DNA from: Cyprinodon diabolis
Lineage: Eukaryota; Chordata; Actinopteri; Cyprinodontiformes; Cyprinodontidae
Direction: 5' to 3'
Assembly: GCA_030533445.1 (NCBI GenBank)
Contig: CM060071.1
Span: forward strand, 1,736,001-1,800,000
Length of the DNA stretch: 64,000 nt
The notes below the pieces were generated by a model, which was given only the letters and a program-made list of their open reading frames with translations, searched no databases and was not told the origin of the DNA. The position numbers and the translations under genes were made by a program. The first letter of the stretch is position 1, and each line of letters starts with the position of its first letter. Below are positions 30,139 through 64,000 of this stretch, in pieces.

Positions 30139-30868
30139 GGTGGCTCAGGTTATCCGGAGCTTTCTTTAAAGTTATGCTGCTATAGGCTTAGACTGCTGGA
30201 GGACATAGGGACCCCCATTTCATCATTCTGCTTCATTCTCTCTCTGTTCTCCTATTCTGCAGAATCTGTTTGTTCAATCTCTAACGTTCTGCTCTCTCTG
30301 CTTTTCCTCAGAGTAGCTTTGCCTCGTCTGTTCCTGTTTGGCTGTGACGTCACCCAGGAAAGAAACATCAGCTGTGCTGCTTCCATCAACACCCTTGTTT
30401 GTAGATGTTGGAGATCGGCCTGTTTTCCAGTGTGGTCCTGTTTCTCTGGCCGTGGCTGGGTGGATGTGCTCTCTTCATCCTCTGGCATGGGAGCTGCCTT
30501 GGAGCTCGTCTGCCTGGCTGTGTGTTTCCTGGACGGGGCCGCCTTTTACAGCTGCTTTTTGTATCTCTGCTTCTGTCTCCTTGAACCCCAGTTGGCCTCG
30601 GCAGATGGCCGCTCACACTGAGCCTGGTTCTGCTGGAGGTTTCTTCCTGTTAAAAGGGAGTTTTTCCTCTCCACTGTCGCTACAAGCATGCTTAGTGTGA
30701 GGGATTGTATTTGAGTCAATGAGTCAATGCAATCAACTGGTTTTCCTTAGATAGAAAACTTTGTATCAATTTGACTGTATGATCTGGTTGAACTGTAAAG
30801 TGCCTTGAGATGACATGTGTTGTGAATTTGGCGCTATATAAATAAACTGAATTGAATTGAATGAATGA
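28985..30868 (+). mobile_element. L2-like LINE, 5'-truncated, with 3' UTR and GAATT tail
   Basis: A reverse transcriptase fragment (28984-29973, then 29974-30138 in the same frame) is followed by about 730 bp of 3' UTR that ends GGCGCTATATAAATAAACTG and GAATTGAATTGAATGAATGA. This is the reference copy for the tails at 12807, 21660, 26590, 35605 and 59590. The 5' end is truncated just before motif A. Confidence 0.9.
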
Positions 30869-32577
30869 AAACAGATTCCAATTTTATTTTATGACCTAAG
30901 AAATTAAATATTTTCATGAACCCCTTCCAATGCACTGGCGGAGCACTAGGGGTACACGTTCCCCCAGTTGGGAATCTCTGTGCTATGGTGCAAACACTCA
31001 GTCATTGTTTGATGTGGGATCCCTTTATGCATAAAAAAAAATAAATAAAATCAAATAAAGAAAGAATCCCCTGAAATTTTTTTCCAGAAACACTTCAGTA
31101 GAAGCTGCCAGTTTTGTAAACAAACAATTAGGCCATGTCATCCCCAACTTTAGCTACTTTTTGTTGCTGCTGCTCCCATTTTTTCCCCCTCAGTTATTCA
31201 TTCATATCTGTTCTTGTATTTTTTTTTCATCATATCCTCCATCTAATCCTTGTATCCATATTATTATTTTTGGTGGTTATATTAGTTAGGTTAAACCTAA
31301 CCTTAACCTAGCTTTAAACATTGAAAAACAGCATCTAGTGTGTGCAGTGCTTATAAGATTCGTATTAATGTAGCAAGAAATGCTGCTGTTCTCTTTAAAC
31401 AAAATTTGCCCTGATGCTCACATTAAGCATAAAAAAGAGCATGCATATTTTTGCATAGGACCAATGACATCAGACCAATGAAACTGAAGACCAATGGTGT
31501 CCCTACCAAAGTTGAAATCAAACCTACGCCCTTGGTATTGAATGCCATTTCCAAGTTTCAGAAGATGCACCCAGAAACTTGTTTCCTTTATCTTTGCTTC
31601 TTACTGCGCCTTTCACAGTCTGCAAAACTGGCATCTCTTTAGCAGCCAACCAAAAAGGCCAGAAGCTGTTGGGAATCATCTAATCAGCCACCATGATAGG
31701 ACAAACCCCGCTCTCCAAACTGGGGATTTGTTTATGAATTTGGTGAAATTAGAAAACCTTTCAGGGCCACCTGTATCTACATTACCAGCACAGCCTGCTG
31801 GAAAATATCTAGATTAAAAGTTTAAACAATTCACCAGTTAAGATGTTTCCCACATCTGGTGCTGCATCCGGTGAGTTTTTACTGGGTTAATCAACAAAAT
31901 CCTACTTTAACGTCAAAAACGTAAATTTAATTTGATGAGTCTAAACAAAATATTTTATAATTATAATCTGAAAAAACGACAGTCTAGCAATCCTGTTTTA
32001 GTTTGTTTAAATGTAGATTTGAGTTAAACATAGGCTAATACAATTCTGCATGGTTTGTAGGATTAAGGCGTAAGCTCCACTTTTGTTTTTGATCGGGTGT
32101 AATGTTAAGTTTATTGCTTTATTTAACAAAACAATCCTATTGAAAAATGTTTGAAGTATTGTAATTCCCAGTTTGGTCAATAGATGGCAGCAGATCACAT
32201 ATTATAAATCGAATATGAAAATTGCTTTTTGTTTTTTTTTTCTTTTTGTTAAAAAGGATAACATTTAGTCTCGAGACGTAAGACTTTTTAGTGGATCAAT
32301 CATCTTAAGAAGGCTGTTCTTCTATCTCCTCTGCCCCCCCCCCAGCTGTAATCAGAATAATTAGACTCCCATGATCCGCCCTCTGACTGTCCACCGCTGT
32401 TCCAACCAGACAAAGCTTTCATTTGGGTTTTCTCAGTGATGGAGCAATGAGAATACCGACACTGGATTATTCCCTGGTGGAACTGTTTTCTTGAGTCATT
32501 TTTTTGTTTGTTTTTCTTTTACCTCCAACATCTTTTTTTTTCCTTTTTATTTTCTTTTCTCCCACCTGTTTGCTGCA
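30869..32577. other. Region upstream of myof; promoter expected, no gene seen
   Basis: No coding sequence recognised. A palindromic GGTTAAACCTAACC-like stretch occurs near 31289-31303. An AP-1 consensus TGAGTCA (32492-32498) lies 80 bp before the myof start codon in a T-rich leader. It is a candidate regulatory site only. Confidence 0.4.
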
Positions 32578-63999
<31,422 letters not shown>

Positions 64000-64000
64000 C

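Noticed and set aside
30252..30700. Several overlapping open frames of 76-120 residues
   Set aside because: They lie in the non-coding 3' UTR of the LINE at 28985 and recur, broken, in the other tails.

Overview
The window is vertebrate nuclear DNA from a teleost fish. It has interrupted genes with GT-AG introns, a dense mix of fish-type transposons (Tc1, hAT, piggyBac-like, Harbinger-like, L2/L1 LINEs, a Penelope-like element, tRNA-derived SINEs), long simple repeats and A+T-rich intergenic DNA. The sequence alone does not give the species.

Three genes are supported. (1) fam20a, minus strand, about 2007-8508: the first five coding exons (263 residues) of the secretory-pathway pseudokinase that activates FAM20C; the rest lies beyond the left edge. 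(2) A two-exon gene, plus strand, 23661-24751, for a 172-residue, very acidic protein of unknown function. It has an NRF-1/YY1-type promoter and is followed by a 14-unit, 91-bp minisatellite. (3) A myoferlin-type ferlin (myof or its fish paralogue), plus strand, 32578 to beyond the right edge: 29 consecutive in-frame coding exons (1040 residues) covering C2A, C2B, FerI, C2C, FerA, FerB and most of the DysF region. The transmembrane half is outside the window.

Layout: 1-8.5 kb fam20a; 8.5-23.5 kb intergenic, with a nearly intact Tc1 transposon (10384-11986), an LTR-like element with an internal 559-bp duplication (20134-21584) and LINE tails; 23.5-26.2 kb acidic-protein gene plus minisatellite; 26.2-32.5 kb LINE debris, including a reverse transcriptase fragment; 32.5-64 kb myof. 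The third myof intron is 9.9 kb and holds a Penelope-like element split by a hAT-like element, itself split by a second hAT element carrying a large GATA microsatellite. fam20a and myof are divergently oriented and about 24 kb apart.

I did not find a new multi-gene system. The items most worth a second look are the acidic-protein gene with its minisatellite, a conserved palindrome with a compensatory change inside the LTR-like family, a GC-AG intron and a 13-residue cassette-like exon in myof, and the stacked transposon insertions.
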